A stretch of DNA of 64,000 nt from Saururus chinensis (taxonomy: Eukaryota; Streptophyta; Magnoliopsida; Piperales; Saururaceae), in the NCBI GenBank assembly GCA_035235625.1, contig CP141144.1:38252014-38316013 (forward strand). The letters are read 5' to 3'. Position numbers and translations under genes: made by a program. Positions 32,461 through 45,885 of this stretch are shown here, one piece after another; the stretch's first letter is position 1, and the number at the start of each line of letters is the position of its first letter. The notes beneath the pieces are model-generated. The model was not told the origin of the DNA. It searched no databases and saw nothing but the letters and a program-made list of their open reading frames with translations.

Positions 32461-33772
32461 TGAAATGGTACTTCCTTATAGTGCATATTTTTGCTACAAA
32501 TTCCTTTTTCCATTCTGCCAAGCAATAAAAAGAAAAGGCATCTAAGGTTGTCGCCAACCTCCGCCCCAAGCTTCTCGACCATTGAGGTGAGGTGGAGCGG
32601 GCCGGGTGGGTGACTATAGTGTCTATGGAGAATGTGAAGGTTGAACAAGGCAAGTGGGAAAGGAAGAGGGATGGGTATTTTCCGGAATAATGGTCCTTTC
32701 ATTAGTTAAAACATCCTAGTGCCCCATTTCAGTCCATTAGATTTGGACCCAATAGTTTGATTGACGCACCTCAACTAACTCACTAAATACAATGCCTACA
32801 CACACACACACACACATATATATATAAAATAATTAATGAAAACCTTTTATTTGAATTGACAAATTCTTATCATGGAACTAATATTTGCAAAATCTGTCTT
32901 TCATATTATGATTACAATAGAAAAAGTTATTTTAAAAGTGATTTTTTTTAACTGTTGAATGAAATCATGAACTTTAGTTTGGCTATCCTATATGGCATGG
33001 CTTGGCCTGGCTTGTGGTCAGAACTGACCTAGAGTTCAAAAAACCATAGCCTATCTTGATTGCCACGGACGTATATGGTTTGTAGCCAAATTCTACCACA
33101 ACATGGTAACATAAAGAATGATGGGGTGGGGCTAGGGAAAGGAGAAGGGGAGAGAGGCAACAAGTAAGAGGGCGGCAGATGAGATGTTGGTGGCAACAAT
33201 TTCCTAGGTCTTGTGACCATGGTGAAAGAAGAAGAACATTAGGATACAAAATTAGAGGGACTCTACTTCTGCCATTTAGGAAAATATGATTGTTGAATTT
33301 GTAATTTAGTTGTCACAGTGATAATAAGGGTATATAGGGAGAATTCCCTATTTCGATAAAAAAATAAAAAAAATTCTTATTTTATAATAAAACTAGTAAG
33401 AATGCACATGTTTTACACATTTCGTTTGGATTACATATTTTTTAATAAAAAAATAGACAACATACTTCTCTTATATACAAAATAACTTAGTAGTAATTTA
33501 ATATTATTATTACACATTCTACATGACCATGAATGTAAACTCCATCAAATGAACAAAATATTATAAAACAAAAAATAACCTCTAACATTTTGGAGTGGGC
33601 TACCTTAAAAAAACCCATAATTCTCTTTTCCTTGTATTGTTTTAGTATATCTAGAATATGCAACCCAATCGCAATCATGAAAAGAATTTCAACTATCTAA
33701 GCATAATTATAACATAGATATAAAAGCAACAACAATAAATAAAGGTGGTTATAATGTCCAGAGAGTTATGCT
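32461..33772. other. AT-rich intergenic DNA
   Basis: A (CA)n-(TA)n microsatellite lies at 32798-32826. Open frames on the minus strand at 33029-33249 and 32280-32702 have no recognisable similarity. Nothing else is supported. Confidence 0.4.
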
Positions 33773-34098
33773 CACCCAAGTAGGGCTACCAATAGAATAA
33801 TACGGTTACAATATAACTTATTCTATTACCATAACTATTTCTTAAATCTTTATCCATAACTGTTTCATTAAGTAAATAATATAGGTACTTCCATAACCAT
33901 TTCTTCCACTAATAACTGTTTCATTAACCAGATAACCACTATCCATTATATCTTTTTAAATATACTCAAAAAGACTAAAATAGATAATTTTTTATTTACT
34001 TAATTAGATTTTACTAATATAAAAAATTAACATCATTACTATTGTTATTTATAGTTATTGTAAATAAATTATAATGATTGAACATGAAACGTAAATGG

Positions 34099-34200
<102 letters not shown>

Positions 34201-35402
34201 GAATATATACATAATAAACATATTTATTTTCTAATAATTATTTCCTATCATATGAGTTCAGCTACAAGGCATCCATCTACTGCCTGTTTTAGAAGAATCT
34301 CAAATATGAGAGGAATAACAATTGCCTTCTCACAATCAAGTGTCTTCAAACGTGTATTGCAGGCAAGAATGAGACCATATGTAGTTATGCATATCATCTA
34401 TTACTATCTCTTTGAGGCAATGATTTAAAACTTAGCCATGACCTTGACTCAAATTGGTGGCTAGGCTAGGTCAACCCAAGTTGACCGGATGATGACATCA
34501 ACACCTAAAAAAGTTTAAAAGTCCCCCCATATTTTAGAAAAAAATTCATTAAACATAATCGAAGTTTCACTTAAACCTGTTTGGTCATTCAAAACTTATT
34601 GATTCTAACTTATTTTAATAACTAAATCATTCCAAATTTTGCAATCTCAGATTCAAACATGATTTGTAACATAATCATGATTTCAAGCTACATATACCAA
34701 ATCTCAAAATAAACCACTTGCACCACTAATTTAAAGTTAAGCTAGCCAACACTCAAACCAAGCTAGTTTGAGATGGGACAAATAAGAGTTTGGTTCTATT
34801 CATATAAGTTTAAGCTTTGATTTGAGCTAACTTGAATCTAACTTCCAGTAAAATAGAGCTGACTCAATAATCATATTCCAAACCCACCAATCATATCCTT
34901 GTGCAAACAAATACTCCATAAGTTCAATTATCAAAAACAAAAAAAGACTCATGTGTTTGTATTATCAAAATATAATCTAAATTAACCTGAGTGCTGCAAA
35001 AATATTTTGTACAAAGTTTCTATGTAGATAGTTAAGATTTTAGCATGTATGATTAAAAATGAACCGTGACCTAATGAGACCATAACAATTAGACAAAGCA
35101 ACCAAATGGGAAACAATGAAGTGACGTGAGTTTAAGAGAATATGAAATATAAACTGCAAATAGAAATTTTTTTATTAAAAAAATGCAATTAGATATGAAA
35201 TGCTAAAAAGAGTAAGTCATCTCCCAAGTAGTAGCTTGTAACAACTGTAAAAAATGGTTGTAAGTAGTTAAATTAATTAAATATATGTTTTGGATTTAAT
35301 GATATCTTTCATTGAGTAAATCGCCGTAGTGAATCATGACATGAAAATTATTGTAAAAGACCATAAGCCAATCTATTTTGAAATTAAACCACTTAAGACT
35401 AA

Positions 35403-35405
<3 letters not shown>

Positions 35406-35461
<56 letters not shown>

Positions 35462-35480
35462 TGTGTGTGTGTGTGTGTGT
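35406..35480. repeat. Compound (TA)n(GT)n microsatellite
   Basis: About 53 bp of TA followed at 35459 by about 22 bp of GT, near the right end of the hAT-type element. Confidence 0.95.
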
Positions 35481-35685
35481 TTAAACTTTTAAATATGACA
35501 TACGGATAACTGATAAATGGGTTTGGAAGAACTTTTTCTATTACCTTCTATTTAAATAATGGTCGGATAAAATTATCCTCTTATTTACTCATCTAATAAA
35601 TTTAACCATACTATTGAACTTTTTAACGGTACGGTATAAACGGTATAACAGTAGAATGAGTACCATTGGCAGCCCTACACCCATG

Positions 35686-36723
35686 TTTTAAAAAATATAT
35701 TAAACATATAAAAAGTTATATCTCAATAAATAGAAACTTTATTATATCTTCTTCTTCCTCCTCTTTCCTCGACTATTTTTTTTATAAACAAAAAAATACA
35801 TGTAGAACAAAACCAAAGAAGACTACAAAAAGAAACCAAGAATACAACTCTCACATGAAATACAAAAAGAAAATCTGCTTCAAAAGGCAGTTCAAAGCAA
35901 GAGAATCCAAACACTTTAATATTTACAAAAACCTAAATAAATATTATATATTAACCTTTTATCCTTTCATAATCTATCACCTCACATTCCAGACCAACCA
36001 CCACATAAGCAACTTTACATACACAAACAACAATAATCATTTAATAGGCTTTGTAAATTCATCTAAAACAAACCATAATGCAATAATTGAGCAGTAACAT
36101 ATGATAGAACAACACAAAGAATAGCAACCAAAATACAAATCAATATTTAGTCCTACCAATCTTTCTAGTTCCTAAACCCAACATTACTCTAATTGCTTGC
36201 CAACCATATCTTCCCAAAAAAGTTCACGTACTAATAGATAGTGGATCCATTATCTCATCAAGGTAGCCTCTCTTTATTCCCACCCCATCTCCCAAACAAT
36301 CACATGCACACTCTTATTATAGATAGCAAACCATAGAAAAAAATCAAGTTCACCACATAAGCTCCTCATAGGAAATATACATTAATAAATCGAACAATCA
36401 TACAAAAACACAAAAAAATATAAGAAAACAAATTCATTACATAACTCCAAAAGAAAACTATTGCCAATAGTATATTTGAAACAAGTCCTATTTACATGAG
36501 CGAGGGCTCATGCACGACCTTGTGATCTGGGCATCTCAAGCTCTGGAATCAAAATCTAATGATGCATGATACACAAGGGTAGGAAGCTTTGAGAAATGTG
36601 CACAATTGAATCTCAATCTAATGACTCACAATGTCGTAGCTCAAGAAATTGCACGTGCAAGCTCGTATAAATTTGTTCCTTCATACGAAAAAAATAGAAT
36701 TGAAAAGAAAAAAACTCTTAAAT
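35686..36723. other. AT-rich intergenic DNA, no gene seen
   Basis: An open frame at 35666-36097 overlaps the right end of the hAT-type element and is AT-driven, with no known domain. No repeat or RNA gene is recognised here. Confidence 0.4.
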
Positions 36724-39330
36724 TGTCACAACCCCAACCCAGAGGGTCCCTCAAGCCCAAGGACTCAACTTGGCAATAAGTAGTGTGGCCCACTTTAAGT
36801 CAATAATTAATTAATAATAACTTAGTCTCAAATCAAATAAAACCAAAAATTAAGAATACCAAATATTTTTCCAAATAAATCACCAAGTGACAAATTATTA
36901 GAGTCATCCAAAAGTAAATAGTTAACTACTAATAAGTTTCTACTTCAACTACCCATGCCTCACTACAATAAGAGTTTATTCTTTGTGCACTCAAGGCTCC
37001 TAGTATCAAACATTGGCAAACTCGAATGCATTTGTGTGTACAATTATACATGGTAACAAGTCCATGCAAAAGAAACACCACCTAATAAGATTACTTGCAC
37101 ACACCAATTCACAACTCATGTTTGGAAAACAAAAATATTGGTACTAATAAAATTAACAATAAAATAATCATGCTGCATTATTGCCTTGAAATCATATTCA
37201 ACTAAATTATATACCCATATTTACTCAATTAGTTCTAGATCTTCTACTTTACCTAGACACCCTTTACCCAAGTGTTTGATGTCACCCCCCGCCAAGCCCC
37301 CTTACCCGAACATGGCCAAAAGGAATGACAAGGGTGTGATGAGATGAGTTCTAACTTAAACCCGGGCTAGATTGAAGTATACAATACTCACTTTGTGCAA
37401 AAGCAATTACCGGAAGATAACAGAACTAAATGAAATTAGTGACTATAACTATAAACATCCTCATGCCCATATACAAGCTCATAAACATAAAGGAGTCTCA
37501 AGCCTACTCTCCATAAGTAACAAACAATTTCATGCTATTAAATGAGATTCTCTCCCACAACATAATCAATTCTCATAGTTACATAAAAAATCAACTAAAA
37601 GTTTATCCCAAAATGTGTGAACTATCCCCATTTCGTGTCCGTCTAATCTCTACTATGCTTACAAAATAAATCATTTTGTGCACCTACATGGCACAACCAC
37701 ACAAACAATCCTATAATAAAATAAGGTAAACAAGATGAGTTTAACTTAGTAAGGGTTAAAAACATAGAGCTCACACTAACACTAAAATATAATCATTAAG
37801 ATGCATAACACAAACTTTATGTAATATCGGAGTTAAGAACACAAGAGCATATCAAATCCCTTACACATAAAATATGTGCAAATATCACATTCATGCATCA
37901 TAATCTATAAGCAAAACCTATATAAATGCCTCAATGGTGTTTCACAATCTACACACTCAACATGTGCATTTAAGTGTTATAATCCATGCACAACCTACTT
38001 AAATAAGTATATAAGTACATACACAAAACTTGTGTAAATAAGCATCATAATTCATACACAAAACCTGTGTAAGTAAGCATCATAATTCATATACAAAACT
38101 TATGTAAATAAGCATCATAATTCATATACAAAACATGCGTAAATAAACATCATAATAATCTATAAATTATCAATAGAGTAAACCCACTACCTGAAGTTAC
38201 CTAATAATTGCTTACCCGGTGTTCATTTGCAGAAAATACCAAAAGTAGTTGGTAAATCTTATAAATTGGAAGTGCCCCTGGTTAGTAAGTGCATGTGAGT
38301 AAAATAGTTTGAAGCTCACTCCAAAAGTCTCATTTAATATTTTCATTATATCATTCCTCTCTTCTCAACCCAGGGAGTATAAAACTAACCTTTTAGTATG
38401 GAAAACCCTACACTTTTGGACAAAAAACCCCGTTATTTAGTACAAAAAATTGGTTCATTCAAATCTTGATACGACAAATTTAAAAATTATAAAATATTAT
38501 GACTAATCACCGTTAAATATAGTTTAACAAACCATTTTCATGATGTATACAAAATGATTCATACATGAACAATGTTAAGTGCATGCAAGCATAAATAGTC
38601 ATACTAATAAACAACCCTATCATACATTAGACATGGTTCATGCAGGATAACATTGCCATGTAAGCATAAGTGCATGTAAACATAAGTGGTCATGTTCATA
38701 AATAGTCTAAAGTGCATAGAACATGGTTCATACAAGTAAAACATTACGTGTGTGTAAACATTCATATCTGAGCATGTTAATCCTTTACTAGTTCCATCTA
38801 AGAGACATCGTGGAACCCTCAAAAGTTGGCTTAAAAATAAGCATAGAAGTTAAAATTCACTTGGGTGATCTATCTGTCGCCAGGGCAATCAATCGCCTGA
38901 ATGATCAATCAGTATCCAAAGCAATCGATTGATCTTCTTAAATCCAAAGATAGTTCACTTATTGATTGATCGTTGTTCAAGGGCGATTGATTGGTCATGC
39001 CCAAAAATACAAAAAATAGAGTTTATTTTGGGTAAAACCATTCTAATATTCCATCAAAACCTTATAACACATTGAATAAGCATCATTTAGGCTTTAGACA
39101 TGATAGATCTAACATAACTCATGCATATTCATGTCAAGACATCATCAAAACACATTCAAGAAGATCTATGCTCTCACATTTAATGTGCTTTAAGAATAAA
39201 ATTCCACATACAACCATAGTGTTAATATAAGGAACACCTCATCACACAAAAACCCCTAACCTCAAATAAGTTACTAGTCCCCTCAATCTCTTATTAAACC
39301 CAAGGACTCCCCACCCAACAAATTATGTCA
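36724..39330 (-). mobile_element. Decayed LTR-like region with two LTR-type ends
   Basis: Two sites look like minus-strand LTR ends: TGTCACAACCCCAACCC at 36724 and TGTCACCCCCCGCC at 37280. Both resemble the TGTCAC...CCCC ends of the elements at 1897 and 57135. The DNA between and beyond is AT-rich with short tandem repeats and no coding domain, as in long non-coding LTRs. I cannot find the opposite ends or target duplications, so the extents are approximate; one LTR may lie inside another. Confidence 0.4.
38005..38160. repeat. 35-bp tandem repeat, about four copies
   Basis: The unit AAGCATCATAATTCATACAC with AAAACCTGTGTAAGT recurs with small changes at 38040, 38075 and 38110, with partial copies at each edge. 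Confidence 0.85.
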
Positions 39331-40906
39331 CATTAGTTTAATAATGTCCCTGATTTTCTACAATTTTTTGTAATTTTTTAGATATTTTTCAGTGAGAAAA
39401 TATGACGCATTAGCGTATTTGGCCTCGGTATATGCACCCATAGAGTCGGGTGTGGGGTTTAGTCGTAGGTCATGAGCCTGGACATGTGCTTACGACACAA
39501 AAAATTGAGAGAGAATGACAGAGCAGAGGATAAGGGTAAAAAAAAGAAAAAGAGATCATATCAGGCTCGATTGAGTTTGTTCCAAAAACTTGCAAAATAG
39601 AGAACCTTCACCACCAGCTTCGATCTCTTCCGGAGATAGAAAGCCTCCAGTTGGACGCTAGACCACCACCACTGGCTCTACCCTAGCTGTACACTGATAG
39701 GGGGCCACCGCCTCATCCCCCACGGCTGTGCTGCCCTCCTCCTGGATTAGCCTTCTCTTGTATTTGTGTTTAATTTAGCGTGGCCACCACTAGCCTGTAG
39801 TGGCCAGAGGGAAGCTATTGGTTCCACCATGGCCTGGCGACAACGAGGATCGGCTTCACCCAGCCCAATGCCACCTGGTTCGGCCTCCCTGAGTACCTTC
39901 CCTTCCTGATCCATTGTTCATCCCTTGTGTGCCATTCCTCCCCTCTGCTCGGTTGATGTGATGGTTTGCAAAAATTGAGCCTTTGCCCCCACTATGTTTT
40001 GATTCTCCAATAAGCCACTTAAAAAAATGCCGTCTGACATATGGCTCTGCCTTGATTGACGTTGACGAGATGACTGCTCCAGCCTAGACACGCTAGCCCT
40101 ATCTATCCCCCCATCTTGGCCTTCCCCCTGGAATGGGCTGCTTTTCTGTTTGGCCGTTTCCTAGTGTGTGTAGCATGAACGGTCGAAGGAGGACCGTTTC
40201 ACTACAAATGTGGTCCATTCTTGGCCAGCCCTACCCTGCTGCCCTAGTTCCGCCTAGATGTGACCCCCTTCCCCTTGAGTCACCTTTTGGTCACGTGTAC
40301 ATGTGGCCACATGTGCGTTTTAGGGTTTAGGCACAGCATATGTGCCGCCTGACCATTGGATGACTCTGCCACTAAATGGAGTTGACATCAAGAGCCCTCC
40401 TCCACCTCTCCTCCGTCCTTGAGCATCACCCCATGTCGTCCACCCTTTTGTGGGCCCTCGATGATGTAAAATCGCTGTCGTTGGGTGCTATCTGCGGCCG
40501 ATTTTGACGCCTTGAGGCTAGCCGAGTAGTTCTCAGCTGCCGGCCGACCTTCTGTGAGTCCATCTTGACTTTTAGTCACACTTGCCATTTCTGTTGGCAA
40601 GACATTTCTCCTGACCACCCCTAGTGTTCCGCACTGAATCGCAGATTTTTTCGCATTGGCTTCTGACACCTCATTTGGCTGCGAGTACTTCTGGCACTTC
40701 CTAAACCCTCAAGATAGTAGCTCTCTCAACTTGGCAATGCTTTTGGCTGCCAACTCTGTCATCGACGCTGCCACCGTCTTGTGATTGCCATCAAACATCA
40801 TGATTACAAGGTAGGGGAGCTTTGAACTCATAAATTCGTGATAGCATGCTTTGAATGTGTGGTAGCATGCTAGGATTGTATGATTAAATGCTTTGGTTAA
40901 TAAATC
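39331..40906. other. GC-richer region, possible LINE ORF1 remains (minus)
   Basis: Composition is clearly less AT-rich than on either side. Minus-strand frames at 40388-40669 and 40709-40915 give Ser/Ala/Lys-rich peptides with no domain I recognise. Because a LINE ORF1 on the minus strand is broken at 52198-52428 and the intervening DNA is transposon, these frames may be its continuation; this is inference only. No host gene is recognised. Confidence 0.3.
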
Positions 40907-42957
40907 ATGATCCAAACACTGATTTCCAAAGCCCCCTACAAAATGGCACTAGTGGAATTGAAGGAGCTCAAAACTCAATTGTATGAGTTGCTAGATAAAG
41001 GCTTTATCAGGACGAGCATCTCACCTTGGGATGCTCCAGTCTTATTCATGCAAAAGAATGATGAATTATTAAGGTTGTGTATTGATTACTAACTATTGAA
41101 TCATGTGACAATCAAGAATAGGTACCTACTACCAAGAATTGATGACCTATTTGATCAACTTTAGAATGCCAAAATCTTTTCCAAGATTAGTCTAAAGACA
41201 GGCTACCATTAGTTGCGTATCAAAGAGGAGGTTGTCCAAAAGACTGCTTCTGTACAAGATATGGGCATTATTAATTTCTTGTTACTCCCTTTGGATTAAC
41301 GAATGCTTCGGCTTTTTTCATGGACTTGATGAACAGGATCTGCAGACCATATTTAGATAAATTTGTAATCATCTTTGTCGATGATATTTGCATATATTCT
41401 CCTAGCAAATTTGAGCACGTGGAATATCTCCGTATTGCATTGGAAACACTTAGGGAGAACCAATTGTACATGAAGTTTAACAAATGCGAGTTCTGGCTAG
41501 ATCAGGTGGTATTTCTGGGACACGTGATCTCCAAAGACAGAATAGCAGTGGATCCGATGAAGGTTGAAGCAGTGCTAAGGTGGGAGAGACCAAAGAATGC
41601 TACAGAGATAAGAAGCTTTCTAGGTTTGGAAGGATATTACAGGCGATTCATCCCAAGATTTTCCACTGTTGCAACTGTGCAGACAAAACTTACTCGGAAG
41701 AATGCTTAGCATGAATGGAGTGATGAATGTGAAGATAGCTTGCAGGAGTTAAAGGAGAAATTGACTTTTGCACCAGTGTTGACTTTACCTAACGGAATGA
41801 TGGATTTGTCATCTATAGTGATGCATCCAAGAAGGGATTAGGTTGGTATTTATGCAGCATGGGAAGATCGCAGCATATGCATCACAATAGTTAAAGATCC
41901 TTGAATGAAACTACCCAACTCACAACTTGGAGCTTGCAGCAGTGGTATTCTCATTGAAGATCTGATGACATTATCTTTACGGCGCTCAATTTGAAGTTTT
42001 TACTGACCATAAAAGTCTTAATTATTTGTTTTCACATAAAGACCTCAACATGCAACAGAGAAGGTGGATCAAGTCCTAAAGGACTACGATTTCACCATTC
42101 CATGCTATCCAGGGAAAGCAAATGTAGTAGCGGATGCACCCAACCAGAAATCAGCTTATAAAGCTACTATGACAAGACTACACAAGTGGAAATTACTTGA
42201 AGAAGTTTCCAAATGCAAGCTAGAGTTGTCAGTCGATGACACAAGGAAGTTGTTAGCACATCTTCCCATTAGTTCATCATTGTCGGTTTGAGTAAAAGTA
42301 TCTCAAAAGGAGGATGCTGAAACTAATGAACTTATGGAGAAGATTTCATATAAGCCATGCCCAAGTTTTGAAGTGCGACCTGGTGGAGTTCTGCTATTCA
42401 AGCATAGGTTATGCGTGCCCAATAATGAGGAATTGAAGAAGGAGATATTGTCTCAAGTCCATAATTCAAAATATTCTATTCATCAAAGGAACACCAAGAT
42501 GTGCCGAGACCTAAAGCGTAGCCTTTGGTGGAACGACATGAAGAGATATATTGCCTCCTTTGTCTCTGAATGCCTAGTATGCCAACAAGTTAAAGCAGAA
42601 CATAGGAGACTAGGAGGAATGCTTCAACCATTATCAACACTAGATTGGGAGTGTGAAAAAATTGCCATGGATTTTGTCGTTGGGTTGCCAAAGATACTGA
42701 AGAGAAATGATGAAGTTTGGATAATTGTCGATAGACTTTTGAAGTTAGCTCATTTTCTAGCTATTAAGACAAATGCCTCTCTAGATTCGTTATCCACTCG
42801 TTATGTCAAGAAAATTGTTCGATTGCATGGAGTACCAGTGTCGATTGTATTAGATCGGGACTCAAGATTTACATTAGGATTCTGGCAAAGTTTTCAGAAT
42901 GCAATGGGTTCTTCAACTCATTTTAGTACTGTCTTTCACCCTCATACTGATGGTCAA
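40907..42957 (+). pseudogene. Tekay pol remnant, part 1: RT, RNase H, integrase N-half
   Basis: Reverse transcriptase starts with the conserved [20 protein letters not shown] and has the catalytic FVDD in [12 protein letters not shown] (near 41365-41400), then [15 protein letters not shown] and [12 protein letters not shown]. RNase H is badly decayed around 41790-42060. Integrase shows the HHCC finger (HNSKYSIHQ... CLVCQQ) near 42463-42585, MDFVVGLPK near 42667, and the second catalytic Asp region VLDRDSRFT near 42847-42875. Several stops (for example at 41090) and frameshifts occur. The reading stops at codon TDGQ where Athila enters. Confidence 0.88.
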
Positions 42958-43349
42958 TGATGAGATGATGTGGAAATATGATCAATGATCATGCTTATGA
43001 GTTTCTATGATTTAATGAATGTGGATTCCTATGCCTTAGTATTTTGTTTGATTCTTAGTGTTTACCTTATTTAAATAGTATTTTGTTTATTTTGCTTTGC
43101 TTTCTTATTCTTAGATTAAAGTTTAGAATTTTGGTTTAGATAGTTTAATTGCCTTGAACTCTTATTTGCTTTTGTTAGTTACTTTAGTCCAATTATTATT
43201 TTTATATTTGTTAACTAGATTAGAGTTTACTTGAGTTAAATTAAATTTAGTTTTCCGATTTCAAGTCTCTGTGGCATCGACACTCGATTTAGCCGCTTAA
43301 CTACTATAGATTCGTGCGCTTGCGAGTAAACAATTAAAATTTAACAACA
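42958..43349 (+). mobile_element. Athila 5' LTR, 392 bp, internally deleted
   Basis: It starts TGATGAGATGATGTGG right after the target repeat and ends TTTAACAACA. It matches only the last 375 bp of the 3' LTR (49122-49496). The full LTR starts with TGAT (47660) and this copy also begins with TGAT, so a deletion of about 1.46 kb between two TGAT sites explains the difference. It keeps 17 bp (about CTCGATTTAGCCGCTTA) that the 3' LTR has lost. Confidence 0.8.
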
Positions 43350-43355
43350 AGTTTT

Positions 43356-43373
43356 TGGCGCCGTTGCCGGGGA
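43356..43373 (+). promoter_or_regulatory. Primer binding site, tRNA-Asp type
   Basis: TGGCGCCGTTGCCGGGGA follows the 5' LTR by six bases. It is the complement of the 3' end of plant tRNA-Asp and is a signature of Athila elements. Confidence 0.9.
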
Positions 43374-43500
43374 CTTGAAAAGGAAAACAAACTAAATCAA
43401 AACTCAGTTTACCCGTCTACTAGTTTTAGTTTAGTGTGTCAAAAAAAAAAGAGAAAAAAAGGGTAAAAAGAAGGGGCATTAGAGAGGGGATTAGTCGTGT

Positions 43501-45885
43501 ATGACCACGTGGCTACGTGATCAAACACACCGATTAGTTAAAGTAGATTCGAACCCCTTAGAGAGCAGTGAAGTTAAAACACATATTCCATTCACAATGG
43601 GAGATAACAATGCAAAGGCTAAACCCCTTAGGGAGTTATTTTCACCAATTTCTATCAATCCTCCCTCATGTATAGTATTGCCCGCTACCACTGCCACACA
43701 CTTTGAGTTAAAAGCTCAAGTCATTCAACTTCTCCCCACCTTCCATGGTCTTCACAGAGAGGATCCTTACATGCATGTCAAGGATTTTCTTGAAATTTGT
43801 GCTACATTTAAATTTCAAAATTTTTCTGATGAGTCAGTCCGTATACGCTTGTTTCCTTTCTCATTAAAGGATAAAGCTAAGGCATGGTTAAATTCTCTTC
43901 CAGCAGGGTCTATTAATTCATGGGAGGGACTTGTTAGCAAGTTCCTTTCAAAATTTTTTCCAATGCCTTAAGGAGAGTTGGGAGAGGTTTAAGGATTTGC
44001 TTTTGAAGTGTCCCCACCATGGTTTTGAAACATGGCGGCTTGTGAAATACTTTTACAATGGTTTGACTCAAACACACCACAATATGATTGAATCCATGAA
44101 TGGTGGGTGTTTCTTGAGTCTGAATGATGATGCAGCATATAAGTTCTTAGAGGGTTTGTCTGAGAGTTCCCAACAATGGGATTTTTCAAGCCATAAAGAA
44201 AAACCAACCCAAAACCTTAGGAAATGAGGTTTATATGAAGTAAGGGAAGATACTGACATGAAAGTTAGGCTAGACCAGTTGGCTAGAAAAGTAGAAGCCA
44301 TGACCCTTGCTAGAAATATGAATTCCGCCAACCAGATTCAAAATGAAGTGTGTTCTATGTGTGCAAGTCCAATGCATACTGCTCAAATGTGTCCTTCCAT
44401 GTTAGGTTATTCTGAGTGTTTTGCTGAGCAAGCAAATGCACTAAATAATTATGGGAAACCGTTTGGCAATCCCTTCTCTGAGACATACAATCCAAATTGG
44501 CGGAATCATCCAAATTTCTCTTGGAGCCAAAACCAGCCTCCCATGAATGGAGTAGGGCCACCAATGCAGCAAATGTCTACTCAATTTAAGCAGCTCAACC
44601 CCTCCTACACCTCTATCCCCCAATTAGCTCCTCAAGTTGTTGCACCACCACGTCAACACTCATCACTTGAAGAGTCTCTCAAAATGTTCATGCAGTCTAT
44701 TAACCAGGCCATATTAAAACTTAAAAATTCTAGTCAAATGAACACTCAAGCCATAGCTAAACTAGAAACTCAAATTGGCCAGTTAGCAACTCATGTAGGG
44801 GAGAGAGAGAAAGGCAAGTTTCCCAGTCAGCCTATACCCAACCCTAGAGGTCAATATGTTGTTAGTAATGCTTCAAGTTCATCACATGACCAGGGGCATG
44901 TTTAGTCAATCACCACTCTTAGATCTCGGCGACAGGTTGACAATCATGTAAAAATGCTTGAAGAAGAGAGAACTGAGAATACAGAGTCAAAAAGTGAGAA
45001 GCAGGAACCCAATGACTCCCCACCTATTTTAGTTGGACCCCCAGTTAGGAGTTTTGTGCCTAGAGATCCATTTCCTCAAAGACTAGTCAATCCTAAGAAA
45101 AATGCACAGTTTGGAGATATTTTAGAGGTGTTTTAGCAAGTGCAGATAAACATCCCATTCCTTGATGCTATCCAACAAGTGCCCTCCTATGCTAAATTTT
45201 TAAAAGACTTAGTCACAGTCAAGAGGAACACAAATGTTCCTAAAAAGGCATTCTTGACAGAGCAAGTTAGCTCTATTATTCAATGTAAATTCCCTGTCAA
45301 ACATAAGGACCCTGGTTGTCCCACAATTTCATGCAAGATAGGGGATCATCACATTGAGAAGGCTTTGTTAGATTTAGGGGCTAGTGTGAATTTATTGCCA
45401 TATTCTATGTATGTGCAATTGGGATTGGGAGAGTTGAAACCCACATCAATGACACTTCAATTAGTTGATAGATCTATAAAAATTCCTCGAGGTGTTGTTG
45501 AAGATGTTCTAATTAAGGTTGACACATTTACTTTCCAATTGACTTTGTTGTCCTTGATACTCAGCCTGTTCAGAATATCCGTGGACAAATTCCTGTTATC
45601 TTGGGTCGTCCTTTCCTTGCTACATCTAATGCTCTAATAAATTGTAGAAATGGAGTGATGAAGCTTTCTTTTCGGAACTTGACATGTGAGTTAAATGTCT
45701 TTGATACAAGTAGACAACCATTAGACTTTGATGATACTTTTGAGGTTGACATGATTGAGAGTTTAGTGGATGATGCTTTTCCTTTTATTTGTTCTGATGA
45801 TCCACTAAATATTTGTTTAACTCACTCTGCTTTGATAAGTCCAATTGACAATGAGATGATAATTGCTTTAAAGGACCCTGGATGA
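43501..45885 (+). pseudogene. Athila gag and protease
   Basis: Gag begins near 43590 with MGDNNAKAKPLRELFSP, followed by FHGLHREDPYMHVKDFLEIC and AKAWLNSLPAGSI. Between 43965 and 43975 about 25 codons expected in the family are missing and the frame shifts; the reading resumes as ESWERFKDLLLKCPHHGFE. Then come MKVRLDQLARKVEAM (44260), a Cys/His stretch CSMCASPMHTAQMC, and a Gln/Pro-rich region. The aspartic protease is at 45340-45760: ALLDLGASVNLLPYS holds the catalytic Asp-x-Gly, with VILGRPFLAT and ALINCRNGVMKLSF later, after a frameshift near 45545. No pol domain follows. Relatively few lesions suggest a younger insertion than its host element. Confidence 0.88.

Noticed and set aside
32280-32702. 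Minus-strand frames of 128-140 codons.
   Set aside because: They run through the small MITE and its flanks; no domain is recognised and two overlapping frames are open at once.
35666-36097. 143-codon frame rich in Asn, Lys and Tyr.
   Set aside because: Overlaps the right end of the hAT-type element and reflects AT richness; no domain.
38005-38160. Regularly spaced repeats that might suggest a CRISPR array.
   Set aside because: The copies are directly adjacent 35-bp tandem units without spacers, in a plant nuclear context.
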